Of a stretch of DNA of 12,412 nt, positions 1 through 5,268 are shown one piece after another. This stretch comes from JAZRUF01 sp045652405. GTDB taxonomy: Bacteria; Bacillota; Clostridia; Oscillospirales; JAAYXM01. The stretch's first letter is position 1. Each line of letters begins with the position of its first letter. The translations under genes and the position numbers were made by a program. A model generated the notes under the pieces. It searched no databases and was not told the origin of the DNA. It saw only the letters and a program-made list of their open reading frames with translations. Where the stretch lies: contig JAZRUF010000055.1 of the NCBI GenBank assembly GCA_045652405.1, positions 1-12,412 on the forward strand, written 5' to 3'.

Positions 1-2
1 CA

Positions 3-977
3 GTAATAGAAAATACGATGGTTGACGGCAGAGAGGTAAAGACCATTCCGATGAGTCTCCTCGTCCAGCTCGGCTCTGTTGTAAACTTTAATGAGGAAAT
101 GCTTGAGACGGTTTTTCAAAAGATTGGTACGCCGTATACGCGCGAGGAGTTTGAAGACCGCCTTACAAGAGCTAAATTCTGGCTCGAGCAGTGTGCACCT
201 GACCAGGTAAACCGCTTGCGCAAAACACGTAATTTTGAAGTGTTCAATTCTCTTGACGATAACGAAAAGAAGGAAATTGAATTGCTCCATAAGTACTTAA
301 GCCGCGGCGGATATACTCTTGATGAACTCAATACCGAGCTTTATGCAATCCCCAAGCAGGTGTTTGGAGAAAACCTGGAGCAGAAAGAGTTAAAGAGCAT
401 CCAGGGCACCTTCTTTAAAAACGTTTATAAGCTGCTTATCGACCGTGAGAGAGGCCCGCGCCTTTACCTGTTCCTTTATGCGGTTGATCCGGAAAGCTAT
501 GTGGGACTTCTCGATTCCTCCTATGCTCAGTCTCAAGAGGAAATTGATATAGAAAAGAAAGCTGCGGAGGATGAAGCAAAAGCTATGGAAGCCGCTGAAA
601 AGAAACCTGAGAAGGTATACGGTGAGCCTGACCCGGTCGAGCCGGTCAAGGACGAAATCGTACTTGAGGACTTCCAAAAGATTGATATGCGTGTGTGCAA
701 GATTGTAAAGGCTCAGGAAATCCGCAAGTCAGATAAATGCTTAAAGCTTACATTGGATGACGGTGAAGGCGAGAGAGTCATCGTCTCAAGCATCAAGCAC
801 GATTATTCATGCGATGAGCTTGTAGGCAAGAAGATTATCGTTGTAGCAAACTTAAAGCCTGCGCGTCTTGCAGGTGTAACCAGTCAGGGAATGTTACTCG
901 CAGCTACGAATAACGCATGCGGCTGTCAAGTTATTTTTGTTGATGACATCGTACCCTGCGGAACAATGCTGCACTAA
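3..977 (+). CDS. lysS: Class I lysyl-tRNA synthetase with C-terminal tRNA-binding OB domain (5' end cut by window)
   Basis: Charges tRNA-Lys with lysine in the cytoplasm. The frame is open to the window edge (codons VIENT precede the first in-window Met at 18), so this is the C-terminal part only and the HIGH/KMSKS catalytic core lies outside. Counted from that Met, residues 1-165 match the alpha-helical anticodon-binding part of archaeal-type class I LysRS, including the KSIQGTFFKNVYKLL and GPRLYLFLY signatures. Residues about 170-200 are a charged Ala/Glu/Lys linker. Residues about 213-319 form an EMAP/Trbp111/MetRS-beta type OB-fold, with DFQKIDMRVCKIV, SDKCLKL, VANLKPARLAGVTSQGMLLA. A strong terminator follows 20 bases after the stop. 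Most bacteria use class II LysRS, so the class I form with a fused OB domain is notable. An alternative reading as MetRS C-terminus is disfavoured by the class I LysRS-specific helical region. Confidence 0.88.
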   Translation, partial: VIENTMVDGREVKTIPMSLLVQLGSVVNFNEEMLETVFQKIGTPYTREEFEDRLTRAKFWLEQCAPDQVNRLRKTRNFEVFNSLDDNEKKEIELLHKYLSRGGYTLDELNTELYAIPKQVFGENLEQKELKSIQGTFFKNVYKLLIDRERGPRLYLFLYAVDPESYVGLLDSSYAQSQEEIDIEKKAAEDEAKAMEAAEKKPEKVYGEPDPVEPVKDEIVLEDFQKIDMRVCKIVKAQEIRKSDKCLKLTLDDGEGERVIVSSIKHDYSCDELVGKKIIVVANLKPARLAGVTSQGMLLAATNNACGCQVIFVDDIVPCGTMLH

Positions 978-997
978 AATTAATACGTATAAATTTT

Positions 998-1029
998 ATC
1001 GGGAGCGGTTTATTCCGCTCCCGATTTTT
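998..1029 (+). terminator. Intrinsic terminator of the lysS gene
   Basis: A perfect 11-bp stem, ATCGGGAGCGG (998-1008) with CCGCTCCCGAT (1015-1025), closes a TTTATT loop. A T5 tract follows on the plus strand. On the minus strand the hairpin is not followed by a U tract, so it should act for lysS and not for the convergent YHYH gene. Confidence 0.93.
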
Positions 1030-1078
1030 GTATAACCTTGTATGAAATTATTTATCGCTATTGTTTGATTTAATACAT

Positions 1079-1465
1079 TTAATAAAAAGTATTAATGAAA
1101 AAAAGAAATAGACTCACTGCAAAAAGAATCTTTTCGATATTAAAAACAGTATCTTCCTTTTTATCGGTTTTTGCGCTAATGTCATTTGAAGCGGTCACAG
1201 TGGTAGTGCCTGTCTTGGGCTTTTTTGTAGTTGGCGTGCTTGACGGCTCAGTGCGGCTGTTGCTTGTGTACGGACATACGCCGTCGTAATGTAGATGTGG
1301 CGGATAACCGTCGCAATGAAAATGATAATTGCCCAAACCGCTTACATTTTCGTTGTCTCTGTGCCCGCCTCTTGAGTCAGTTCTACCCGGATGCGCCAGT
1401 GCCACAGATGACATTGCTGCAATGAAAACCACACTTAAAAAAATAGCTGATATTCGTTTGTTCAT
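1079..1465 (-). CDS. Small secreted or surface-anchored YHYH-domain protein
   Basis: 128 residues. Residues 1-24 are a clear signal peptide (basic MNKR, hydrophobic core, VALA cleavage site before HPG). Residues 25-66 are a compact His/Cys-rich domain, HPGRTDSRGGHR...GNYHFH...HLHYDGVCPY, which matches the YHYH family of small exported Firmicute proteins. The His pairs and two Cys suggest metal binding (inference; the family function is unknown to me). Residues about 70-105 are a Ser/Thr/Lys/Pro-rich linker. Residues 110-127 are a hydrophobic C-terminal membrane anchor. The start is at 1465 because GAGGAGAG lies 9-10 bases upstream. A longer frame to 1522 would need translation across a terminator hairpin. 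The gene has no private promoter and sits directly downstream of the third structured-RNA cassette, so expression probably depends on read-through of that terminator. Confidence 0.85.
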   Translation of the reverse strand: MNKRISAIFLSVVFIAAMSSVALAHPGRTDSRGGHRDNENVSGLGNYHFHCDGYPPHLHYDGVCPYTSNSRTEPSSTPTTKKPKTGTTTVTASNDISAKTDKKEDTVFNIEKILFAVSLFLFFINTFY

Positions 1466-1483
1466 TTGTCGTCTCTCCTCAAT

Positions 1484-1519
1484 AAAAAAGTGCGCAACTC
1501 TTAAACAAGAGTCACGCAC
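1484..1519 (-). terminator. Intrinsic terminator between RNA cassette 3 and the YHYH gene
   Basis: A 13-bp stem (1519-1507 with 1502-1490) with an AAAC/GUUU loop and U6 (1489-1484). It lies just before the GAGGAGAG ribosome binding site of the YHYH gene, the position expected for a transcription attenuator. Confidence 0.9.
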
Positions 1520-1700
1520 CAAAAAACGCAGGGACTCTGTTATTTGTTAAGAGTTGCAACACTTTTAACCATGTCAATTCTATAAGGGTTTACCCCAGAG
1601 CACGACTAATAAACAGAGTGTACGCTTTTTATAAAGCATATCTCCGGGGTGTGAAAATTATTATAGAATTTTATACCATGGTTAATGGTAAAAGTGTTGC
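1484..1700 (-). ncRNA. Structured RNA, cassette 3: leader/attenuator of the YHYH gene (about 217 nt)
   Basis: This is the longest copy. The closing helix GCAACACTTTTA (1700-1689) pairs with 1567-1556 and is extended by ATGG/CCAT. The middle helix TTATAGAATT region (1670-1661) pairs with 1585-1576, and a further GGGGT/ACCCC helix (1650-1646 with 1596-1592) follows. The apical hairpin is 1640-1633 with 1628-1621. Two alternative pairings compete with the terminator: 1538-1533 with 1513-1508, and an 11-nt perfect match of 1557-1547 with 1504-1494. Only 18 bases separate its U tract from the YHYH start codon, so this copy is likely both an sRNA-like transcript and a conditional leader (inference). 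Confidence 0.75.
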
Positions 1701-1706
1701 ACTGAT

Positions 1707-1735
1707 ATTATACCTCCATTTAAAGGGGTTTGCAA
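1707..1735 (-). promoter_or_regulatory. Promoter of RNA cassette 3, probable promoter of the YHYH gene
   Basis: Minus-strand TTGCAA (1735-1730), 17-base spacer, TATAAT (1712-1707); predicted +1 near 1700. It is the promoter nearest to the YHYH start codon at 1465, and none is visible between the cassette 3 terminator and that start. Confidence 0.87.
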
Positions 1736-1759
1736 CATGTTTTGCCATATCTCCTCAAT

Positions 1760-1788
1760 AAAAAAGTGCGCAGCATAAAGCTACGCAC
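1760..1788 (-). terminator. Intrinsic terminator of RNA cassette 2
   Basis: GUGCGUAGC (1788-1780) pairs with GCUGCGCAC (1774-1766), 9 bp with one U-G pair, followed by U6 (1765-1760). An ATTGAGGAGA box follows immediately, as in the other cassettes. Confidence 0.87.
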
Positions 1789-1911
1789 TGAAAAACGTAG
1801 CTAAGCCATCAGTTGCAACACAGTTCATATCTTAGACAGGATATGACAAAGCAAAGCATACGTTTTTACCAAACAGTATGCCTGTCTAAGACGAATATTA
1901 AACTGTGTTGC
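1760..1911 (-). ncRNA. Structured RNA, cassette 2 (about 152 nt)
   Basis: It has the same plan as its neighbours. The closing helix GCAACACAGTT (1911-1901) pairs with 1825-1815. The middle helix, 9-10 bp, is 1890-1881 with 1840-1831. The apical hairpin GCATAC/GTATGC (1881-1876 with 1861-1856) is extended by GUUU/AAAC around a GGUAA loop. An alternative hairpin, AGCTACG (1802-1796) with CGTAGCT (1785-1779), overlaps the terminator 5' arm. Family not recognised. Confidence 0.75.
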
Positions 1912-1917
1912 ACTGAT

Positions 1918-1946
1918 ATTATACCTCCGTTTAAAGGGCTTTGCAA
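1918..1946 (-). promoter_or_regulatory. Promoter of RNA cassette 2
   Basis: Minus-strand TTGCAA (1946-1941), 17-base spacer, TATAAT (1923-1918); predicted +1 near 1911. The spacer carries CCTTTAAACGG, a partly dyadic TTTAAA-centred sequence shared with cassette 3. Confidence 0.87.
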
Positions 1947-1970
1947 GATGTTTTGCCATATCTCCTCAAT

Positions 1971-1999
1971 AAAAAAGTGCGCCCCAATATGAGACGCAC
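1971..1999 (-). terminator. Intrinsic terminator of RNA cassette 1
   Basis: In the minus-strand RNA, GUGCGUCUC (1999-1991) pairs with GGGGCGCAC (1985-1977) over a 5-base loop and is followed by U6 (1976-1971). Its 5' arm is also used by the alternative upstream hairpin, so the two folds exclude each other. Confidence 0.85.
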
Positions 2000-2125
2000 C
2001 GAAAAAGTGCTTCTCACATTGTTGCTACACAAATGACAATACGCTCATGGGTATGGTCAAATAGAGAAAACACTTTTTGCCAAAGTATTTTCCCATGAGC
2101 GAAAAAAATAATTCATTTGTGTAGC
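1971..2125 (-). ncRNA. Structured RNA, cassette 1 (about 155 nt)
   Basis: The predicted transcript starts at the foot of a long rod. The closing helix is GCTACACAAATGA (2125-2113) with its complement at 2036-2024. The middle helix, 10 bp, is 2101-2092 with 2051-2042. The apical hairpin is 2091-2082 with 2076-2067 around a GGCAA-like loop. After the rod come an alternative hairpin (2020-2012 with 1994-1986, then 2010-2007 with 1999-1996) and an overlapping terminator. Several pairs are G-U only if the RNA is read from the minus strand, which fixes the strand. I do not recognise the RNA family. Confidence 0.72.
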
Positions 2126-2131
2126 AAGCAT

Positions 2132-2160
2132 ATTATACCGCTATTTAAAAGATTTTGCAA
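2132..2160 (-). promoter_or_regulatory. Promoter of RNA cassette 1 (distal)
   Basis: On the minus strand, TTGCAA (2160-2155), a 17-base spacer and TATAAT (2137-2132). The predicted +1 is near 2125, which is exactly the base of the closing helix of the RNA. The two sister promoters have the same hexamers and spacing. Confidence 0.85.
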
Positions 2161-2187
2161 CATGCGATATTGAGCGTGAAAATATTG

Positions 2188-2203
2188 TCGAAAAAATTTT
2201 CGA
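2188..2203. other. Palindrome in the divergent control region, candidate operator
   Basis: TCGAAAAAATTTTCGA: two 7-base arms around AA. It lies between the -35 box of RNA cassette 1 (minus strand) and the -35 box of the XRE-cupin/pot operon (plus strand), just upstream of the latter. It is a plausible binding site for the XRE-cupin regulator, but this is inference from position and symmetry only. Confidence 0.4.
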
Positions 2204-2209
2204 TAACTA

Positions 2210-2237
2210 TTGCAATATGCGCGTATATATGTATAAT
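2210..2237 (+). promoter_or_regulatory. Promoter of the XRE-cupin/pot operon
   Basis: TTGCAA (2210-2215), 16-base spacer, TATAAT (2232-2237). A 60-base leader follows to the start codon at 2299. It is the only clear promoter before the regulator-potA-potB-potCD series. Confidence 0.75.
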
Positions 2238-2298
2238 ATATCTTGTTATGTAATTTGAAATTAAAAGTATAGTATTACAAAACAGGGGGAGGGATTTC

Positions 2299-2832
2299 AT
2301 GGACATCGGCAAAAAGCTCAAAGAGCTGAGACTGCAGAACGATTTAACGCTTGGTGACCTTGCCTCAAGAAGTGAGCTTACAAAAGGCTTTTTATCGCAG
2401 GTGGAGCGGAACTTGACAACTCCGAGCATATCCACTCTTGAGGACATCCTTGAAGCGTTGGGAACAAATCTCTCAGCATTTTTTCACGAGGAAGAGGAAA
2501 AACAGGTGGTTTTCTCCGAGCAGGACTTCTTTGTCGATGATAAGGAAGGCTATAGGATTGAATGGATAGTCCCCAATGCTCAGAAAAACGAGATGGAACC
2601 TATTTTGATGACTCTCCGTCCACACCAAAAAAGTCATGACATGGTATCTTACCGCGGCGAGGAATTCGGATACGTTCTCAAGGGTGCGGTAACGCTTGTG
2701 TGTGAAAATAGAAAGTATAAGCTTAAAGCGCATGAAACGTTTTACCTGGAAGGGAAAAAGACGCATTACCTGTATAACCATACAAATTGTGATGCTAAGG
2801 TGCTGTGGATTACCACACCGCCGATGTTTTAA
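2299..2832 (+). CDS. XRE-family HTH-cupin transcriptional regulator, probable regulator of polyamine uptake
   Basis: 177 residues, full length for the family (usually about 180). Residues 5-60 are a Cro/C1-type helix-turn-helix (IGKKLKELRLQNDLTLGDLASRSELTKGFLSQVERN, then PSISTLEDILEALGTNLSAFF). Residues about 102-173 are a cupin barrel, with GEEFGYVLKGAVTLV (120-134) and a His at 156 in the second cupin motif. Proteins of this PuuR-like build sense small ligands through the cupin and repress or activate nearby genes. The gene starts after a strong GGGGGAGGG box (2284-2292) and lies 18 bases before potA in the same direction, so it is probably cotranscribed with the transporter and controls it, perhaps together with itself. 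The ligand is not visible; a polyamine is inferred from the operon. Confidence 0.86.
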   Translation: MDIGKKLKELRLQNDLTLGDLASRSELTKGFLSQVERNLTTPSISTLEDILEALGTNLSAFFHEEEEKQVVFSEQDFFVDDKEGYRIEWIVPNAQKNEMEPILMTLRPHQKSHDMVSYRGEEFGYVLKGAVTLVCENRKYKLKAHETFYLEGKKTHYLYNHTNCDAKVLWITTPPMF

Positions 2833-2850
2833 CAGAGGAGGAGAAATAAA

Positions 2851-4428
2851 ATGGAACAAAAAAAGCTTATTGAGTTTCGCAATATCGTAAAAAGCTTTGA
2901 TGGCCAGATTGTATTAAAGGGCGTAAATTTGGATATTTGCGAGAATGAATTTGTAACTCTGCTCGGTCCGTCCGGCTGCGGAAAAACCACCCTGCTTCGT
3001 ATATTGGGAGGCTTCCTGGAAGCCGACGAAGGCAGCGTTATTTTTGACGGTGAGGAGATAAGCCACAAGCCACCGTATGAGCGCGAGCTCAATACGGTAT
3101 TTCAGAAATACGCGCTTTTCCCGCACTTGAGCGTGTATGAGAATATAGCGTTCGGACTGAAAATCAAAAAGATGAGTAAGGATGTTATTGACCAAAAGGT
3201 AATGAAGATGTTAAAGCTCATAGGTCTTGAAGGCTATGAGAATAAAAATACAATGCTTTTATCCGGCGGTCAGCAGCAGCGCGTCGCGGTCGCGCGCGCT
3301 CTGGTAAACGAGCCTAAGGTTCTTTTGCTCGATGAACCGCTTGCGGCACTCGATTTAAAGCTTAGAAAAGAAATGCAGTATGAGCTCAAGCGCATTCAGC
3401 AGGAGGTTGGAATTACGTTTATCTTCGTAACGCATGACCAGGAAGAAGCGCTTACAATGTCTGACAAAATTGTTGTAATGAAAAACGGCGAAATCCAGCA
3501 GGTGGGAACACCTGAGGAAATATATAATGAGCCTGCAAATAAATACGTTGCAAATTTCATCGGCGAGAGTAACATCTTACCCGCAACAATGCTTGAGGAC
3601 TACAAGGTCCGCTTTGACGATATTACGTTTGACTGCGTGGATTTCGGTTTTAAGCAGAACGAGGAAGTTGATGTTGTAATACGTCCCGAGGATATTGACA
3701 TCGTGCCTGTCTCCGACGGAAAAATGACCGGCGAGGTATTAAGCGTTCTCTTTAAAGGCGTGCATTATGAAATTATTGTAGAAACCGTACCCGGTACAAG
3801 TGTAACCGTCAACATGAGCGTTATAAGAAACCATGATGTAACCAGTGATGACGGCAAAGAGAAAATTAGTGCAAGCAATTTCTATGTGGACTTGGAAGAC
3901 GTAAAGGATTTGGATGACAAGGAAATCATCGCACGTTCAAATGCGCAGGCTTGGGATCCGGAGACCGATGACTATATCTCCATAGCGAAAATCGAATATG
4001 ATTTAAAGGAAGAGCTCGGTCAGTATCCGGTAACATTCTCAACCGCCAACGGTACAAGCATAGAGCGCACAATTTTTGTCGTAAATCAGCCGTTTGTAAA
4101 GAATGAAAAAGCAAACGAAGCGGTTATGGCGTTTAACTTCTTTAAAACTGTGGACGAAATTCAGGAGTCTCAGGCGCTTGATACGGATATTAAAACCTGG
4201 GCGAATGCTCAGGGCTGGAAATTAAGCGATGAGAGCCAGAATGTGGACATAGTTGTTGATTACGATTTCGAGCCGGAAAACGTAAAAGAAGGCGTGTATA
4301 AAATCGTATTCTCCACAACCGGACGCGAGTTTAAAATTCATACTACGGACTACTCGGAAGTAGGTCAGGAGGTCGGCCTGACATTCTTCCCTGAAGATAT
4401 TCATGTAATGTCGAGGATGGTTTTCTGA
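2851..4428 (+). CDS. potA: Spermidine/putrescine ABC transporter ATPase PotA with a split, enlarged C-terminal domain
   Basis: It energises polyamine import at the cytoplasmic face of the membrane. The ATPase is complete: Walker A GPSGCGKTT (39-47), Q-loop Gln85, signature LSGGQQQRVAVARA (137-150), Walker B VLLLDEP (157-163), H-loop His195. The C-terminal TOBE domain starts normally (GEVLSVLFKGVHYEIIVET, 294-312) and ends normally (KIHTTDYSEVGQEVGLTFFPEDIHVM, from 495). Between them lie about 180 extra residues with two related units, roughly 340-411 and 426-499. They share a NF(Y/F) start, a (S/A)NAQ(A/G)W motif and a (Y)xVxFST ending, and look beta-rich and Ig-like. Total length is 525, against about 350-380 for the family. 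The ribosome binding site GAGGAGGAG lies before the start, and the stop overlaps the potB start by one base. Confidence 0.93.
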   Translation: MEQKKLIEFRNIVKSFDGQIVLKGVNLDICENEFVTLLGPSGCGKTTLLRILGGFLEADEGSVIFDGEEISHKPPYERELNTVFQKYALFPHLSVYENIAFGLKIKKMSKDVIDQKVMKMLKLIGLEGYENKNTMLLSGGQQQRVAVARALVNEPKVLLLDEPLAALDLKLRKEMQYELKRIQQEVGITFIFVTHDQEEALTMSDKIVVMKNGEIQQVGTPEEIYNEPANKYVANFIGESNILPATMLEDYKVRFDDITFDCVDFGFKQNEEVDVVIRPEDIDIVPVSDGKMTGEVLSVLFKGVHYEIIVETVPGTSVTVNMSVIRNHDVTSDDGKEKISASNFYVDLEDVKDLDDKEIIARSNAQAWDPETDDYISIAKIEYDLKEELGQYPVTFSTANGTSIERTIFVVNQPFVKNEKANEAVMAFNFFKTVDEIQESQALDTDIKTWANAQGWKLSDESQNVDIVVDYDFEPENVKEGVYKIVFSTTGREFKIHTTDYSEVGQEVGLTFFPEDIHVMSRMVF

Positions 4429-5264
4429 TGAAGCGTTTTTCTCAACTGGCAGTCCCATATATTGTTTGGGCGGCTCTTATGCTTATTCTGCCGATGGCGC
4501 TTATTGCGCTCTACTCGTTTACCGAGCACGGCAACAGCATAATATCCTTTTCATTTACGTTGGAGCACTACGTCAAATTCTTTACCGACCCGGATTTTCT
4601 TATTATACTTTGGCGTTCGCTCTGGATTGCAATAAAAACAACAATCATCTGCCTTTTACTGGGATACCCCATAGCGTATTACATATCCCGCAGCAAGGAA
4701 AATGTGCAGAATATTCTAGTGCTGTGCATAACCATACCCATGTGGATTAATATGCTTGTGCGCACATATGCATGGATTGGCCTGCTCAGTGAAGGTGGAA
4801 TAATCTCTCAGATTCTCGCCTTCATCGGCTTGGGTGAGACTGAACTTTTGTACACCGAAGGCGCAGTTCTTCTCGGCATGGTCTATAACTTCCTACCGTT
4901 TATGATACTGCAGATTAACACCTCGCTTTGTAAAATGGATAACTCATTGCGCGAAGCAAGTGCGGACCTTGGCGCAAACCCTATGTATACGTTCTGGCGC
5001 GTCACGTTTCCGCTGTCCCTACCCGGAGTTATAAACGGCATAACGCTTGTATTTTTGCCTGCGGTAAGCTCGTTCTTCATCCCGAAACTTTTGGGCGGTG
5101 GTCAGTATTTCCTGATAGGAAACCTGATTGAAAATCAGTTTATCACGGTCGGCGAATGGAACTTCGGCAGTGCGATTTCCATGATTATGGCGGCTGTTAT
5201 GATGCTTATGATGATGGCTGTGCGTAAAGTGGAGCTTAGAAATCAAGGGGGAAAGGAGAAATAA
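4428..5264 (+). CDS. potB: Spermidine/putrescine ABC transporter permease PotB
   Basis: 278 residues, normal length, with about six membrane helices, the first near residues 9-30. The cytoplasmic EAA coupling loop is clear (REASADLGANPMYTFWRVTFPLSLPGV), where PotA docks. It pairs with the PotC half encoded next to form the membrane channel. Its ATG overlaps the potA TGA (TGATG), implying translational coupling. A weak GAGG box (4413-4416) lies inside the end of potA. The potCD start follows 4 bases after the stop, so the order regulator-potA-potB-potCD is a tight operon. Confidence 0.93.
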   Translation: MKRFSQLAVPYIVWAALMLILPMALIALYSFTEHGNSIISFSFTLEHYVKFFTDPDFLIILWRSLWIAIKTTIICLLLGYPIAYYISRSKENVQNILVLCITIPMWINMLVRTYAWIGLLSEGGIISQILAFIGLGETELLYTEGAVLLGMVYNFLPFMILQINTSLCKMDNSLREASADLGANPMYTFWRVTFPLSLPGVINGITLVFLPAVSSFFIPKLLGGGQYFLIGNLIENQFITVGEWNFGSAISMIMAAVMMLMMMAVRKVELRNQGGKEK

Positions 5265-5268
5265 TCAT

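Larger units (their letters stand above)
1466..2160 (-). repeat. Three tandem diverged promoter-RNA-terminator cassettes upstream of the YHYH gene
   Basis: In minus-strand order the cassettes run 2160-1971, 1946-1760 and 1735-1484, with promoter spacings of 214 and 211 bases. The most conserved parts are the edges: promoter TTGCAA, spacer with TTTAAA, TATAAT; the 5' end GCAACAC (GCTACAC in the first); and the terminator end GCGCACTTTTTTATTGAGGAGA. The gap from the U tract to the next -35 box is 24 bases in both junctions and nearly identical. The stem sequences in between differ greatly but keep the same pairing plan. No protein-coding gene is supported here. Confidence 0.85.

Noticed and set aside
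1466..1522. A 19-residue N-terminal extension of the YHYH protein from 1522
   Set aside because: It would cover the terminator hairpin and U tract and has no ribosome binding site. The Met at 1465 has GAGGAGAG at good spacing and starts a proper signal peptide.
1095..1550. Plus-strand reading frames opposite the YHYH gene and cassette 3
   Set aside because: They overlap one another, lack ribosome binding sites and have no recognisable protein features. The minus-strand gene has a signal peptide and a family domain.
1736..1959. Short reading frames starting at the ATG just after GAGGAGAT in the internal cassette junctions
   Set aside because: The ATG is only two bases from the box, the peptides run through promoter and helix sequence, and they differ in length and sequence between copies.
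1484..2125. 6S RNA copies
   Set aside because: The rods are long and start at +1, but the large central bubble typical of 6S RNA is not seen, and each copy ends in an attenuator-like terminator with a competing hairpin.
1466..2160. A CRISPR array or retron
   Set aside because: Repeats are about 210 bases apart with diverged folded interiors, not short repeats with spacers. No cas gene or reverse transcriptase lies in the window, although the closing helix resembles the retron a1/a2 pairing in outline.
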